Assembly (NCBI GenBank): GCA_963763305.1
Contig: CAVXNP010000001.1
Location: forward strand, 1,054,001-1,118,000
DNA: 64,000 nucleotides
Reading direction: 5' to 3'
Origin: CAVXNP01 sp963763305
GTDB lineage: Bacteria > Pseudomonadota > Gammaproteobacteria > Xanthomonadales > Rhodanobacteraceae
Shown here: piece by piece, positions 36,585 through 44,759 of the stretch
Layout of the letters: every line of letters starts with the position of its first letter
Numbering within the stretch: the stretch's first letter is position 1
Notes under the pieces: generated by a model
What the model was told of the DNA's origin: nothing
The model's input: only the letters and a program-made list of their open reading frames with translations
The model's database searches: none
Position numbers and translations under genes: made by a program

Positions 36585-36998
36585 CAATGGATTCCACCTT
36601 CCGAAAGCGCGCACAAGGCGCGTAACCGTTTACACCTACCACAGCGACCTTCACGGGCACGTCGTCCCCGCGCAGCGCACTCTGCCCGGATTCAGCTTCA
36701 TCGCGCCCATCGCTTCCGCACGGCAAACCTCGCTCTGCGCCCGACCAAAGCGTGTGAGAACCCGAAAGATTAGCAAAAAAACCGCCCGCCACGCTGCGGG
36801 AGGCGCACGCGATCCACGGCGCGCAGACGGCACCGCGCCTGCGACCCTCCATCACCCGGCAGTACGTCTCCCGCCGGAAAGTGTGAAGCCACCGCGTATT
36901 TTGCAAACAGTCAGCGTTTTCGCAAGGAAATAACTTTCGCCGCTGTTATATTGGTGACGCTCACGATGAGCAATTCAATCAATTGAGGGGACCTGGCC
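36585..36998. other. 414-bp intergenic region, no protein gene seen
   Basis: Divergent space between the KaiC-like gene and a secreted-protein gene. Both promoters should be here; TATATT at 36947-36952 is a weak -10 candidate for the plus-strand gene. GAGGGG precedes its ATG. The region also holds an orphan terminator on the minus strand (36775-36804). I see no credible ORF; the open frames are shadows. Confidence 0.6.
36775..36804 (-). terminator. Orphan intrinsic terminator upstream of the KaiC-like gene
   Basis: On the minus strand CCTCCCGC (complement of 36796-36803) pairs with GCGGGCGG (complement of 36782-36789) with one mismatch and a 6-nt loop, followed by seven T (A run 36775-36781). 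No gene ends here: it lies about 190 bp upstream of the KaiC-like start. It would stop a leader transcript or end a small RNA made from the 36.8-36.95 kb stretch. Confidence 0.6.
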
Positions 36999-37460
36999 AT
37001 GTTGAAATTCCTGGCACGCGCTACTGCGGTCGCCGGTCTGACGGTTGCACTGTCGGCCCCGGTATTCGCCACCGAAACGACGGCATTCGGGCTCGGGCAA
37101 GCCTGGCCGAACGCCACGGACGTCAGCTCCAGCCCGCATTGGCACGTTTATCTGTTCACCCGCAACGGTGTCCGCTTCGTGCAGGTCAACGACACCAACG
37201 GCAATGTCCGCGGCGCCTTCGCCACCGCCGGCGGCCAGTTCATGGTGCTGCCGATGGGCCGCGACGCCCAGCGCATCGCCACCCCGCAGCAGAATGCGGA
37301 TACCACTGCACCGGTAGACCCAGGTGGTTATCAGGAAACGATCTACAAGGACGACAGCGTCACCGTCACCGCTGTTCCGTTGTCAGACGGCACCATGATG
37401 TTCAGCACTGCGGCGACGCCGTGTGAAGATCTCGAACAGTGCAGTGCACACATCCAGTAG
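36999..37460 (+). CDS. Secreted hypothetical protein
   Basis: 153 residues. Clear Sec signal peptide (basic M-L-K-F-L-A-R, hydrophobic 9-21, cleavage after P-V-F-A, about residue 25). The mature part is small and rich in Thr, Asp and Val, with predicted beta character and a C-terminal C-E-D-L-E-Q-C pair (C142, C148) that could form a disulfide. I do not recognise a family. Strong ribosome-binding site (GAGGGG) and its own terminator, so a monocistronic periplasmic protein. Confidence 0.75.
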   Translation: MLKFLARATAVAGLTVALSAPVFATETTAFGLGQAWPNATDVSSSPHWHVYLFTRNGVRFVQVNDTNGNVRGAFATAGGQFMVLPMGRDAQRIATPQQNADTTAPVDPGGYQETIYKDDSVTVTAVPLSDGTMMFSTAATPCEDLEQCSAHIQ

Positions 37461-37491
37461 GGCGTGGTTCACTTCCATTGTTAAAAAAGAG

Positions 37492-37520
37492 AAACCGCCC
37501 GAGGGCGGTTTTTCTTTTTC
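37492..37520. terminator. Terminator between the secreted-protein gene and the MASE1 gene
   Basis: AAACCGCC (37492-37499) pairs with GGCGGTTT (37504-37511), loop CGAG, followed by TTCTTTTTC on plus. On minus the A run at 37483-37488 provides T residues, so it serves both convergent genes. Confidence 0.9.
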
Positions 37521-37536
37521 TCCTAGCTGTCGCACC

Positions 37537-39135
37537 CTAGCAATCCGAAACAGTGTCCCGAGCTTCAAGAACCATCAGGCTAACGCGACGACTATGGCGC
37601 ATCGAACGGCTCCGAGCCCGCCCCTCGAATACCTTGGCACGATCCTGGATCGCAGCGATGCCGATTCCGGTCCCGCCGAGAAGCGGCAACAACCCATCCC
37701 AGTTCACTTGGCCGGAATACCCTTCGAAGTAGCCATCCACGCGCAATACCGCCCACTGCCGACCATGCGTTAGTCCGCCCCGGAGCCGAACATCTATCCT
37801 GCCGACGTTGCGTTCTGCGCACACATGAGCAATAGCCTCGCACGCGAGCCGGTACAGGGTCAGATGCAATCCCGAGGAAAGCATGCTCAAGCCCCTGCCA
37901 CGAATGTCGCACCAATAACCTATACCTGCTTCATCCAAGGAGCGCGGAATGGACCCCTCGCGCAAAGCCGCAGGCAACCCTCGCTCCCCCCAGTTCAATG
38001 GATAAACCGTATCCGCAAGCCTGTACATCTGGTGCTGGGTGACCACCGCTTGCCGGTAGTATCCGCGGTCATCCGTGGAGGGCACCAAAAAACGGAGCCG
38101 ACGGAGCAACTGTTCTTGGGTCGCACGGACTGTATGACTTAGCTGCTCAATGGCGATGGATGTCTGCCGTAGCTGCATCTCCCCTAAGTGCACAGTCCGT
38201 TGAGCCATGGCGAGCGCCAGCCGCGTGTCCATGCGATCGCTTCGATCCCAGTCTTTCAGGGACGCGATGCGGCCGCCGAGCAACAGCATCGTAGTGATTG
38301 TAAATGCAATGAACACCTGAGCCTGCAACGTCCCGCTATCGTAAATCGCAGGCGTAGTGAGCGCTACCGCCACACTTGCCGCTCCACCACCAATAGCAGC
38401 GCCCCGCCAGCCATGACGCAGCGCCAGCCAAGCGACGGGTAGGAACATGGCCACGCGTGCGACCTGACCTGCATCGCCAGACGCGCTTGTCGCCATCCAC
38501 ACCAACAACGCCAAGGACGGCAGCACTAGCGACACGGTCTCTAGCGCAAGGCGGCTACCCGCGAGGCGCGGCCAGAGTTGCCTTGCCGTAACTAACTGGA
38601 GCTCTTCCCTGACCAAGAGAACGATGGGTACGACCGTCAGAATACCTAGGTAGCCGCCGAGGAAAAAACGACCGAGGACGGGGCCGTACTGATCGGGAGG
38701 CGCGCCGGGGGGGGTGGCCCCCAACCAGAACGCTGCCATGTTCACCAGCGCCCAGAGCACGGACAGCAACAATGCACACATCAGCAGCATGTTTATGTCC
38801 GTGGCGGCCTTCGCAACAAAAATTTTCTGACGGCTGCGGAACCAGTGAACCACCGGCATCGCAACACCTATCGGAGGCACAAGCATCGCAGCAGACCAAG
38901 CCCAACCAAAAGAGTCGAGGCACTGGTAGCTGACATAGCTCAAGGGGATCAATTCACCGACTACTAGCGCTGACCAATAGCGGTATGGCACCAACAACAG
39001 CAACGAAAGCCGAAGGCCACTGTAGAGGGCCCAATGCGAGTTCGAGTATTCCCGCAGCAACAGGTAGCCAGCCGCATACCCGACGGCAACCATCACGCGC
39101 CTCAACCAGACCTTGCCCCCTGTCATGTCCCGCAT
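37537..39135 (-). CDS. MASE1-domain membrane protein with degenerate histidine-kinase C-terminus
   Basis: 532 residues. The first 300 residues form eight or so membrane helices of the MASE1 sensor type (L-R-L-S-L-L-L-L-V-P-Y-R-Y-W near the start). The C-terminal 200 residues resemble NarX/UhpB-type kinases: a Y-R-L-A-C-E-A-I N-box equivalent and a G-T-G-I-G-I-A-A-I-Q-D-R-A G-box. However the H-box has no His-Asp pair (it reads L-S-H-T-V-R-A), and the D-box Asp-Gly-x-Gly is absent, so catalysis is doubtful. Codon use is visibly poorer in G/C than the surroundings. No response-regulator gene adjoins it. ATG 39135 with GGGGGTAGG upstream. Confidence 0.72.
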   Translation of the reverse strand: MRDMTGGKVWLRRVMVAVGYAAGYLLLREYSNSHWALYSGLRLSLLLLVPYRYWSALVVGELIPLSYVSYQCLDSFGWAWSAAMLVPPIGVAMPVVHWFRSRQKIFVAKAATDINMLLMCALLLSVLWALVNMAAFWLGATPPGAPPDQYGPVLGRFFLGGYLGILTVVPIVLLVREELQLVTARQLWPRLAGSRLALETVSLVLPSLALLVWMATSASGDAGQVARVAMFLPVAWLALRHGWRGAAIGGGAASVAVALTTPAIYDSGTLQAQVFIAFTITTMLLLGGRIASLKDWDRSDRMDTRLALAMAQRTVHLGEMQLRQTSIAIEQLSHTVRATQEQLLRRLRFLVPSTDDRGYYRQAVVTQHQMYRLADTVYPLNWGERGLPAALREGSIPRSLDEAGIGYWCDIRGRGLSMLSSGLHLTLYRLACEAIAHVCAERNVGRIDVRLRGGLTHGRQWAVLRVDGYFEGYSGQVNWDGLLPLLGGTGIGIAAIQDRAKVFEGRARSRSMRHSRRVSLMVLEARDTVSDC

Positions 39136-39513
39136 TGCCTACCCCCGAAGTCGGTTGCGTCTTGCATCCGCCCAAAACGAGCGCACACGCCTAGCCTGAG
39201 CCAAACCCGCAATAACACCCAAACCAGCGTGAAGCCGTAGTGAAGCGCCCTCCGCGCTCGCTGCCTGCTCCGAATAGTAGCGCAAGCGTCATCCAAACTT
39301 GCTAACAGGTGGATTTGGACACGTGCGGAAGGTCTCAATTTGAGCCTGCGGACCTACACGAGCCCAGATGGACGCGACCCATCCGGTTCCCGGATGGCGC
39401 GCAGGGTTATCGGCGGATGTTCCGCCGGCTGTAGGGACTGCGGCAACACGAGCCGGAGCAAACATCGTCGCAGCCGATGGCCCGTGAGGACCAGGAGCGG
39501 GAGCCCCGGGTTT

Positions 39514-39597
39514 CGTGGTTCGCCTCCTGTACCCCCAAGCGAAATAAAAAGCCCGCCACAAGGGCGGGCTTTCTATTTTTGGCTGGGAGACAGGATT
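39514..39597 (-). repeat. Direct-repeat copy 1: terminator plus tRNA-Gln 3' remnant
   Basis: This copy matches 39680-39767 closely. It holds a perfect terminator hairpin for the minus strand (AAAGCCCGCC / GGCGGGCTTT, about 39548-39572) and then TGGCTGGGAGAC-AGGATT (39580-39597), which is the CCA end, acceptor and part of the T arm of tRNA-Gln with one base missing. The tRNA body is absent. It looks like the scar of a lost second tRNA-Gln gene. Confidence 0.65.
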
Positions 39598-39680
39598 GTT
39601 CGGCCCATCCCTGGGCCTCACCCCGCTTCGCGGGGCCGGCCTGCGGCCGTCCAAATTTGTTCCCGGCGAAATTGTCGAAC
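39598..39680. repeat. 83-bp palindrome-rich element bounded by GTTCG/CGAAC
   Basis: Begins GTTCGGC and ends GTCGAAC, giving short imperfect terminal inverted repeats. Inside are GGCCCATCCCTGGGCC, CCCCGCTTCGCGGGG and GGCCGGCCTGCGGCC palindromes. It abuts the truncated tRNA-Gln copy precisely. I suspect a dispersed intergenic repeat of this lineage, but only one copy is visible. Confidence 0.45.
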
Positions 39681-39708
39681 GAGGCTCGCCTTCCTGTACC
39701 CCGAACAA

Positions 39709-39740
39709 AAAATAAAAACCCCGCCACAAGGGCGGGCTTT
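39709..39740 (-). terminator. Terminator of tRNA-Gln
   Basis: On the minus strand, directly after the tRNA CCA end: GCCCGCC-CTTGT-GGCGGGG followed by TTTTTATTTTTTG. Compared with copy 1 the stem carries one G/C mismatch. Confidence 0.8.
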
Positions 39741-39747
39741 CTATTTT

Positions 39748-39821
39748 TGGCTGGGAGACTAGGATTCGAACCTAGATAAACAGAGTCAGAGTCTGCTGTC
39801 CTACCATTAGACGATCTCCCA
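39748..39821 (-). tRNA. glnT: tRNA-Gln (CTG anticodon)
   Basis: 74 nt including an encoded CCA. Acceptor TGGGAGA pairs with TCTCCCA, discriminator G. D arm with TAATGGTAGGA. Anticodon stem GCAGA/TCTGT with loop CTCTGAC gives anticodon CTG, reading CAG glutamine codons. T loop TTCGAAT in stem CTAGG/CCTAG. The U1-A72 weak first pair (T...A) is typical of bacterial tRNA-Gln. Gene name is a conventional placeholder for a tRNA-Gln. Confidence 0.95.
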
Positions 39822-39877
39822 AAACCCGCGGAACGCTGCGCTCGACCTTGCTGCAGCGTACGTCGAAGCGCGATGGA

Positions 39878-40270
39878 TCAGCGCTTCGAGAACTGGGTGG
39901 CGCGGCGGGCCTTGTGCAGACCGACCTTCTTGCGCTCGACCTCGCGGGCGTCGCGGGTCACGAAGCCGGCCTTACGCAGCGGCGACTTCAGGGCTTCGTC
40001 GTACTCGATCAGCGCGCGGGCGATGCCCAGGCGGATCGCGCCGGCCTGGCCGGTGATGCCACCGCCGGCGACCGTCACCAGGATATCGAACTTCTCGGTG
40101 TTTTCGGTCAGCTCCAGCGGCTGGCGCACGATCATGCGCGAGGTCTCGCGACCGAAGAACTGGTCGAGCGTCTTGCCGTTGACGACGATCGCGCCGTTGC
40201 CCTTGCGCAGGAACACGCGGGCGGCGGCGGACTTGCGACGGCCAGTGCCATAATTCTGTTGAATCGCCAT
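39878..40270 (-). CDS. rpsI: 30S ribosomal protein S9
   Basis: 130 residues. Y-G-T-G-R-R-K-S-A-A-A-R-V-F near the N-terminus, G-G-G-I-T-G-Q-A-G-A-I-R-L-G-I-A-R-A-L and the C-terminal K-A-R-R-A-T-Q-F-S-K-R are diagnostic; the last Arg reaches the P-site tRNA. Second gene of rplM-rpsI, 66 bp after rplM. Confidence 0.98.
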   Translation of the reverse strand: MAIQQNYGTGRRKSAAARVFLRKGNGAIVVNGKTLDQFFGRETSRMIVRQPLELTENTEKFDILVTVAGGGITGQAGAIRLGIARALIEYDEALKSPLRKAGFVTRDAREVERKKVGLHKARRATQFSKR

Positions 40271-40336
40271 GAGGTTGCCTGATCTTATTGAATAGTGCGG
40301 CCACGTATGGCCGCTTCTACACGCAGGAACTGCGTA

Positions 40337-40765
40337 TTAAATCTCCAGCGCCTGCGGCTGCTGTGCGGTATGCGGATGCTCGGCGCCGCCGTAGACCTTG
40401 AGCTTGCGGTACATCGCGCGGCCCAGCGGGTTCTTCGGCAGCATGCCCTTGACGGCGATCTCGATCACGCGCTCCGGATGCGTGGCCAGCAGATCCCGGA
40501 GATTGGTGGTCTTCAGGTTGCCGACGTAGCCGGTGAAGCGGTGGTACATCTTGTCGTCCAGCTTGGCGCCGGTGACGGCCACCTTATCCGCGTTGACCAC
40601 GACGATATAGTCGCCGGTATCCACGTGCGGGGTGAACTCCGGCTTGTGCTTGCCGCGCAGGCGACGCGCGATCTCGGTCGACAGACGACCGAGCGTCTTG
40701 CCCGTGGCATCGACCACGAACCAGTCGCGCTTGACGCTTTCAGGCTTGGCGCTGAACGTTTTCAT
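40337..40765 (-). CDS. rplM: 50S ribosomal protein L13
   Basis: 142 residues beginning M-K-T-F-S-A-K-P, with W-F-V-V-D-A-T-G-K-T-L-G-R-L-S and M-L-P-K-N-P-L-G-R-A-M-Y. The ATG at 40765 gives the exact family start; a longer frame adds 19 unrelated residues. In E. coli the leader of rplM-rpsI is autoregulated by L13; the 134 bp upstream here were not inspected in structural detail. Confidence 0.98.
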   Translation of the reverse strand: MKTFSAKPESVKRDWFVVDATGKTLGRLSTEIARRLRGKHKPEFTPHVDTGDYIVVVNADKVAVTGAKLDDKMYHRFTGYVGNLKTTNLRDLLATHPERVIEIAVKGMLPKNPLGRAMYRKLKVYGGAEHPHTAQQPQALEI

Positions 40766-40899
40766 CTTGAAGAATACCTGGTTTGCCGCCAGTGAAGGCG
40801 GTACGCGTAAACGGTGAAACAAAGGCGCGAGATGATAGCGGAGCCATCATCGATCGTGCAAGTCCACCGGCCGGCGGACTGTGAGCTGGCAATGATAGC

Positions 40900-42075
40900 A
40901 TGACCACCATGCCGCTTGAGAAGCCCCCCGTACGCATCGCCGAACTGGCCGACCAGTGCGTGCAATGCGGGCTGTGCCTGCCGGTGTGCCCTACCTACGG
41001 CCTGGACGGCAACGAAGCCGAGTCGCCGCGCGGGCGGATTGCCATCGCCGCGGCGCTGGCCCGCGGCGATGCCGAGCCCACCGCCGCGCTGCGCCAGCAC
41101 CTGGACCATTGCCTGGGCTGCCTGAACTGCCAGCGGGTGTGCCCGGCGCAGGTGCAGTATGACGAACTGCTGCTGCAGACCCGCGCCCTGTTGGGGCCGC
41201 CGCCTGGACGACCACACGGCCTGCTCGCGCTGCTCAAGCACCCGGCACTGCTGCGCCGGCTTCGCGCAGCGGCACGGCTGTTGCCCGGTCCGGGCTGGGC
41301 CAGGTCATGGCTGGGACCGGCCTGGCGCAGCGCGCTGGCGCTGCTGCCTGCCGCCGGTCCGGCCGCTCCGGCCCGTGGCGATCGATCGTCGACGCAACTG
41401 GCGCTGTTTCCCGGTTGCGTTGCAAGCGTCGAGGATGCCCAGGCGCAACAGGCCGCCGTCACCCTGCTCCGCGCCGCCGGCTTCCGCATCGCAGTACTGC
41501 CGGCGTTCTGTTGCGGCGCCATGGATGCGCATGGCGGCAAGCCATTGCAGGCGGAGCACGCGGCCATGCGGGTGCGCGAGGCCTGGCGAGCCTGCGGCGC
41601 GCAACGGCTGGTCACCGTCACGCCCGGCTGCCTGGGCACCCTGCGCGCGCGACTTCCCTCGGTCCAGGTGAGCGACGCCTACGCTCTGCTGGCAGAGCAC
41701 GCTGGCCACCTGCGCTTTCGTCCGCTGCGGCAACGTGTCGCGCTGCACCTGCCCTGCACACAGATCAACGTGGCGCGGAGCGAGGCGGCACTGCTGGCGC
41801 TGCTGCGTCGGGTACCGGAGCTGGAGGTGCTGACGATTGCCCGCGCCCGGCACTGCTGCGGCGCCGCCGGCAGCCACATGCTGGAGTTTCCGGAGCGCGC
41901 CGCGCGACTGCGCCAGGCCGTCCTGCAGCAGATCGAACCGCTGGCGGCCGAGCGGCTGTTGTCGTCCAATATCGGTTGCCGCCTGCACCTGGCTGCGGGG
42001 CTGGCCGAGCAGGGCTCCACGCTGGCCACGGCACATCCGCTGGTCCTGCTGGCAGGCCAGCTGGACCCCACTTGA
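40900..42075 (+). CDS. Glycolate oxidase-type iron-sulfur subunit (GlcF-like)
   Basis: 391 residues. Two ferredoxin-like 4Fe-4S motifs (C-V-Q-C-G-L-C-L-P-V-C-P and C-L-G-C-L-N-C-Q-R-V-C-P) are followed by two CCG domains (F-P-G-C, C-C-G-A; H-L-P-C, H-C-C-G-A-A-G). This is the GlcF/LutA/heterodisulfide-reductase arrangement; it should pass electrons from a flavin dehydrogenase to the quinone pool. No glcD/glcE partner is next to it, so the substrate (glycolate or another 2-hydroxyacid) is unknown. The start may be ATG 40900 or ATG 40909. Confidence 0.85.
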   Translation: MTTMPLEKPPVRIAELADQCVQCGLCLPVCPTYGLDGNEAESPRGRIAIAAALARGDAEPTAALRQHLDHCLGCLNCQRVCPAQVQYDELLLQTRALLGPPPGRPHGLLALLKHPALLRRLRAAARLLPGPGWARSWLGPAWRSALALLPAAGPAAPARGDRSSTQLALFPGCVASVEDAQAQQAAVTLLRAAGFRIAVLPAFCCGAMDAHGGKPLQAEHAAMRVREAWRACGAQRLVTVTPGCLGTLRARLPSVQVSDAYALLAEHAGHLRFRPLRQRVALHLPCTQINVARSEAALLALLRRVPELEVLTIARARHCCGAAGSHMLEFPERAARLRQAVLQQIEPLAAERLLSSNIGCRLHLAAGLAEQGSTLATAHPLVLLAGQLDPT

Positions 42076-42093
42076 GCTTCCGGAGCGCGATCC

Positions 42094-42741
42094 ATGCAGC
42101 AAGTCCGTAGTCTGACCCCACTCGACCGCCTGCTGGCCGGCGTCGAACGCGCCCTGGAGACCGTCGCCGGCACGCCGGTCGCGCGGCGCCCCTCGCCGGC
42201 GGCTGGCCTTGCCGGAGGCAGCCCTGGATGCGGCCGAGCAGCGCCATGTGGCCGGGCTGATGCGGATCAACCACACCGGCGAGGTATGCGCCCAGGCGCT
42301 GTACAACGGCCAGGCGGTGCTGGCGCGCGAGCGAGGAAACCCGAAGCCACCTGCTGCACGCTGCCGCCGAGGAAACCGACCACCTGGCCTGGTGCGCCGA
42401 ACGCCTGCGCGAACTGGACAGCCGGCCCAGCCTGCTCAATCCGCTGTGGTACGTCGGCAGCTACGCCATCGGCGCGGCGGCTGCCTGCGGTCAGCGACCC
42501 GGTCAGCCTTGGCTTCGTGGTGGAGACCGAGCGCCAGGTCGAGGCCCACCTGGCCGAGCACCTGCAGCGACTGCCGGCCACGGACGGGCGCTCGCGCGCC
42601 GTGCTCGAGCAGATGCAGGCAGACGAGATCCGCCACGCCGACAACGCCAGGGCGCGCGGCGGGATCGAACTGCCGTTTCCGATCCCCGGCTTGATGCGGT
42701 TGAGTTCGCTGGTGATGAAGACCGTCGCCTACCGGATCTGA
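42094..42741 (+). CDS. coq7: Ubiquinone biosynthesis monooxygenase Coq7, frame broken
   Basis: Di-iron hydroxylase of the penultimate ubiquinone step. The conserved protein is split over three frames: the N-terminus in frame from ATG 42094, then L-M-R-I-N-H-T-G-E-V-C-A-Q-A-L-Y, then E-E-T-D-H-L-A-W-C, then G-F-V-V-E-T-E-R-Q-V-E-A-H and I-R-H-A-D. Each break is net +1 (near 42204, 42332 and 42492), and removing three bases restores a 214-residue protein of normal length with all E-x-x-H iron ligands. I treat these as sequence errors. 18 bp after the Fe-S protein gene. Confidence 0.9.
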   Translation: MQQVRSLTPLDRLLAGVERALETVAGTPVARRPSPAAGLAGGSPGCGRAAPCGRADADQPHRRGMRPGAVQRPGGAGARARKPEATCCTLPPRKPTTWPGAPNACANWTAGPACSIRCGTSAATPSARRLPAVSDPVSLGFVVETERQVEAHLAEHLQRLPATDGRSRAVLEQMQADEIRHADNARARGGIELPFPIPGLMRLSSLVMKTVAYRI

Positions 42742-42800
42742 GGCGGCAAGAACAACCAAGCGCGCCGGACCCCGAGAGACGTTGCCGACCCCAAAAGCGA

Positions 42801-42820
42801 ACCCCGCCGGGCGGCGGGGT
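42801..42820. terminator. Hairpin between convergent coq7 and speD
   Basis: ACCCCGCC (42801-42808) pairs with GGCGGGGT (42813-42820), loop GGGC. On minus the sequence after it reads TCGCTTTTGG, a poor T-tract. It lies 9-28 bp beyond the speD stop. Confidence 0.6.
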
Positions 42821-42828
42821 CTGCTTGG

Positions 42829-43616
42829 TCACATCAGGTTGCGGCCGTGGAACAGTTCCTCGATCTCGCGCTTGAGCAGCGACTCGATGCGCTGACGCTC
42901 CTTGAACGACAGATCGTCGGCATGGGCCTCGAACAGGTAGGTGTCCAGGTCGAAGTCCTTGATGTGCATCTTGGTGTGGAAGATGTTCTCCTGGTACACG
43001 TTGACGTCGAACATCTCGTACTTCTGGCGGATGTGCCGCGCCAGGTAGTCCTGGATCGAATTGATCTTGTGGTCGATGAAGTGCTTCTTGCCCTTCACGT
43101 CGCGGGTGAAGCCGCGCACCCGGTAGTCGCATGATCACGATGTCCGACTCGAAGCTGTCGATCAGGTAGTTGAGCGCCTTCAGCGGCGAGATCACGCCGC
43201 AGGTGGCCACGTCGATGTCCGCGCGGAAGGTCGCGATGCCGTTGTGCGGATGCGTTTCCGGATAGGTATGGACGGTGATGTGGCTCTTGTCCAGGTGCGC
43301 CACCACCGCGCCGGCGATCGAGTCGCGGCCGAGCTTCTCCACCACCGGCTCCTCGGAGATCAGGATGGTGACCGAGGCGCCCTGCGGGTCGTAGTCCTGG
43401 CGTGCGATGTTCAGGATGTTGGCGCCGATGATCTCGGCCACGTCGGTGAGGATCTGGGTCAGGCGGTCGGCGTCGTACTGCTTCGTCGATGTATTCGATG
43501 TAGCGCTGGCGCTGGTCTTCGGACACCGCGTAGCAGATGTCGTAGATATTGAAGCTCAGGGCCTTGGTCAGATTGTTGAAGCCCTGCAGGCGCAGGCGCG
43601 GGAGCGGTTTCACCAC
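42829..43616 (-). CDS. speD: S-adenosylmethionine decarboxylase proenzyme, frame broken
   Basis: Supplies decarboxylated AdoMet for spermidine synthesis. The E. coli-like (class 1A) type: I-Y-D-I-C-Y-A-V near the start and the self-cleavage site L-D-K-S-H-I-T-V-H-T-Y-P-E, where Ser becomes the pyruvoyl group. Two net +1 breaks (near 43478 and 43129) separate three frames; correcting them yields about 261 residues, the family length. The GTG start at 43616 has GGAGAG six bases before it. Confidence 0.92.
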
Positions 43617-43901
43617 GGCGACTCTCCATGACCGGATGCGGTCAGCAGATGAGGCGGGTTAGCAGCAAGGGTCCCCGCGTAAGGACGAGACGCGCGAGAC
43701 CCTTATCCCGGACGCCCCTGGATGGCACGCGACATGAGCGTCGCGGCCGAAAGACCACGAAGTATGCGGCAAAAACCCGAAAAACAGAACCGCCCGCGGC
43801 GGGTCGGCGGCGCACGAATTTACTTTTGATGCCCGGGCGCAACGCATAGTATGGTTAGCGCAGAGGCGCGACGCCTGACAATAACTAGATGGGGGAACCC
43901 C
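43617..43901. promoter_or_regulatory. Divergent speD/crp promoter region
   Basis: 285 bp with no gene. Both promoters should lie here. Just before the crp start, GGGGGA at 43890-43895 is the ribosome-binding site. No confident -10/-35 pair was identified. Confidence 0.35.
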
Positions 43902-44599
43902 GTGGCGCAACTCAAATACCAACTCCAGCAGGCCTTCGAACGCTCGCAGGCTCCGCTCGGCTTCGCCCCGGACCCGGCATCGATGGAACGTTTCCTGGCG
44001 CTGTGCCACCGCCGGCGCTACCCGGGCAAGACCGCCATCATCCGCCCGGGCGATCCGGCCAACACCCTGTACTACGTGATCGATGGCTCGGTGACGGTGT
44101 GCTCCGAAGACGAACAGGGGCGCGAACTGATCCTGGCCTACATCAGCCGCGGCCAGTTCATCGGCGAAATGGGCCTGTTCGTGGAGCAGGCCCAGCGCGA
44201 ATCGATGGTGCGCACGCGCACCCCTTGCGAGATGGCCGAGATCAGCTACGAGCGGCTGTTCCAGCTGATGGAAGGCCCGCTGCGCGAGGAATGCCCGAAG
44301 ATCCTGTTCTCGATCGGCGTCGCAGCTGACCAACCGTCTGCTGCGCACCTCGCGCCAGGTCAGCCGCATGGCCTTCATGGACGTCACCAACCGGATTTCG
44401 CGCACGCTGCTGGACCTGTGCCAGGAGCCGGACGCGATGACCCATCCCGGACGGCACCCAGATCCGCATCTCGCGTCAGGAAGTCAGCCGCATCGTCGGT
44501 TGCTCGCGCGAGATGGTCGGCCGCGTGCTCAAGCAACTCGAGGAGCAGCGCATGATCGACGTCTCGGGCAAGACCATCGTGGTGCGCGGCACCCGCTGA
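43902..44599 (+). CDS. clp: Crp/Clp family transcription regulator, frame broken
   Basis: Cyclic-nucleotide-binding N-terminal domain (R-P-G-D-P-A-N-T-L-Y-Y-V-I-D-G-S-V and G-Q-F-I-G-E-M-G-L-F), dimer helix, and a C-terminal winged helix with I-S-R-Q-E-V-S-R-I-V-G-C-S-R-E-M-V-G-R-V-L. In xanthomonads the orthologue Clp responds to c-di-GMP and controls virulence genes; the ligand here is not known. Net +1 breaks near 44319 and 44449; corrected length 231 residues. GTG start chosen for its GGGGGA site. The placement next to speD and trp genes agrees with Clp of related species. Confidence 0.88.
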
Positions 44600-44759
44600 C
44601 CCCTGACCGACCGATACGGGTCCTGGCGGCGGGTGGTCTCTTGCGCTGCGGCGCTGATCGGGGCGGCAAGCATACGCCCCCATGAGCCCCGAACATGGCG
44701 GGCAGGCATCACCCGCCGCGGCCGGTCCAAGCACGCCGCCGCGGGCGTCCTCTTCAGGC

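Larger units (their letters stand above)
39136..39747. other. 612-bp intergenic region with duplicated terminator units
   Basis: No protein gene is supported; overlapping short open frames cover the repeats in several frames. It contains two copies of an about 85-bp unit (39514-39597 and 39680-39767) and an 83-bp GC-palindromic element between them, listed separately. 39136-39513 shows nothing I can name. Confidence 0.6.

Noticed and set aside
35091..36614. KaiBC clock operon
   Set aside because: No kaiB or kaiA candidates within reach; only a KaiC-type ATPase and a kinase are present.
39136..39747. CRISPR array or insertion sequence in the repeat region near tRNA-Gln
   Set aside because: Only two copies of an 85-bp unit that contain a terminator and tRNA end; no regular spacers and no transposase.
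37537..39821. Genomic island integrated at tRNA-Gln
   Set aside because: No integrase, and the duplicated tRNA end is only 166 bp away, so the MASE1 gene is not enclosed by the repeats.
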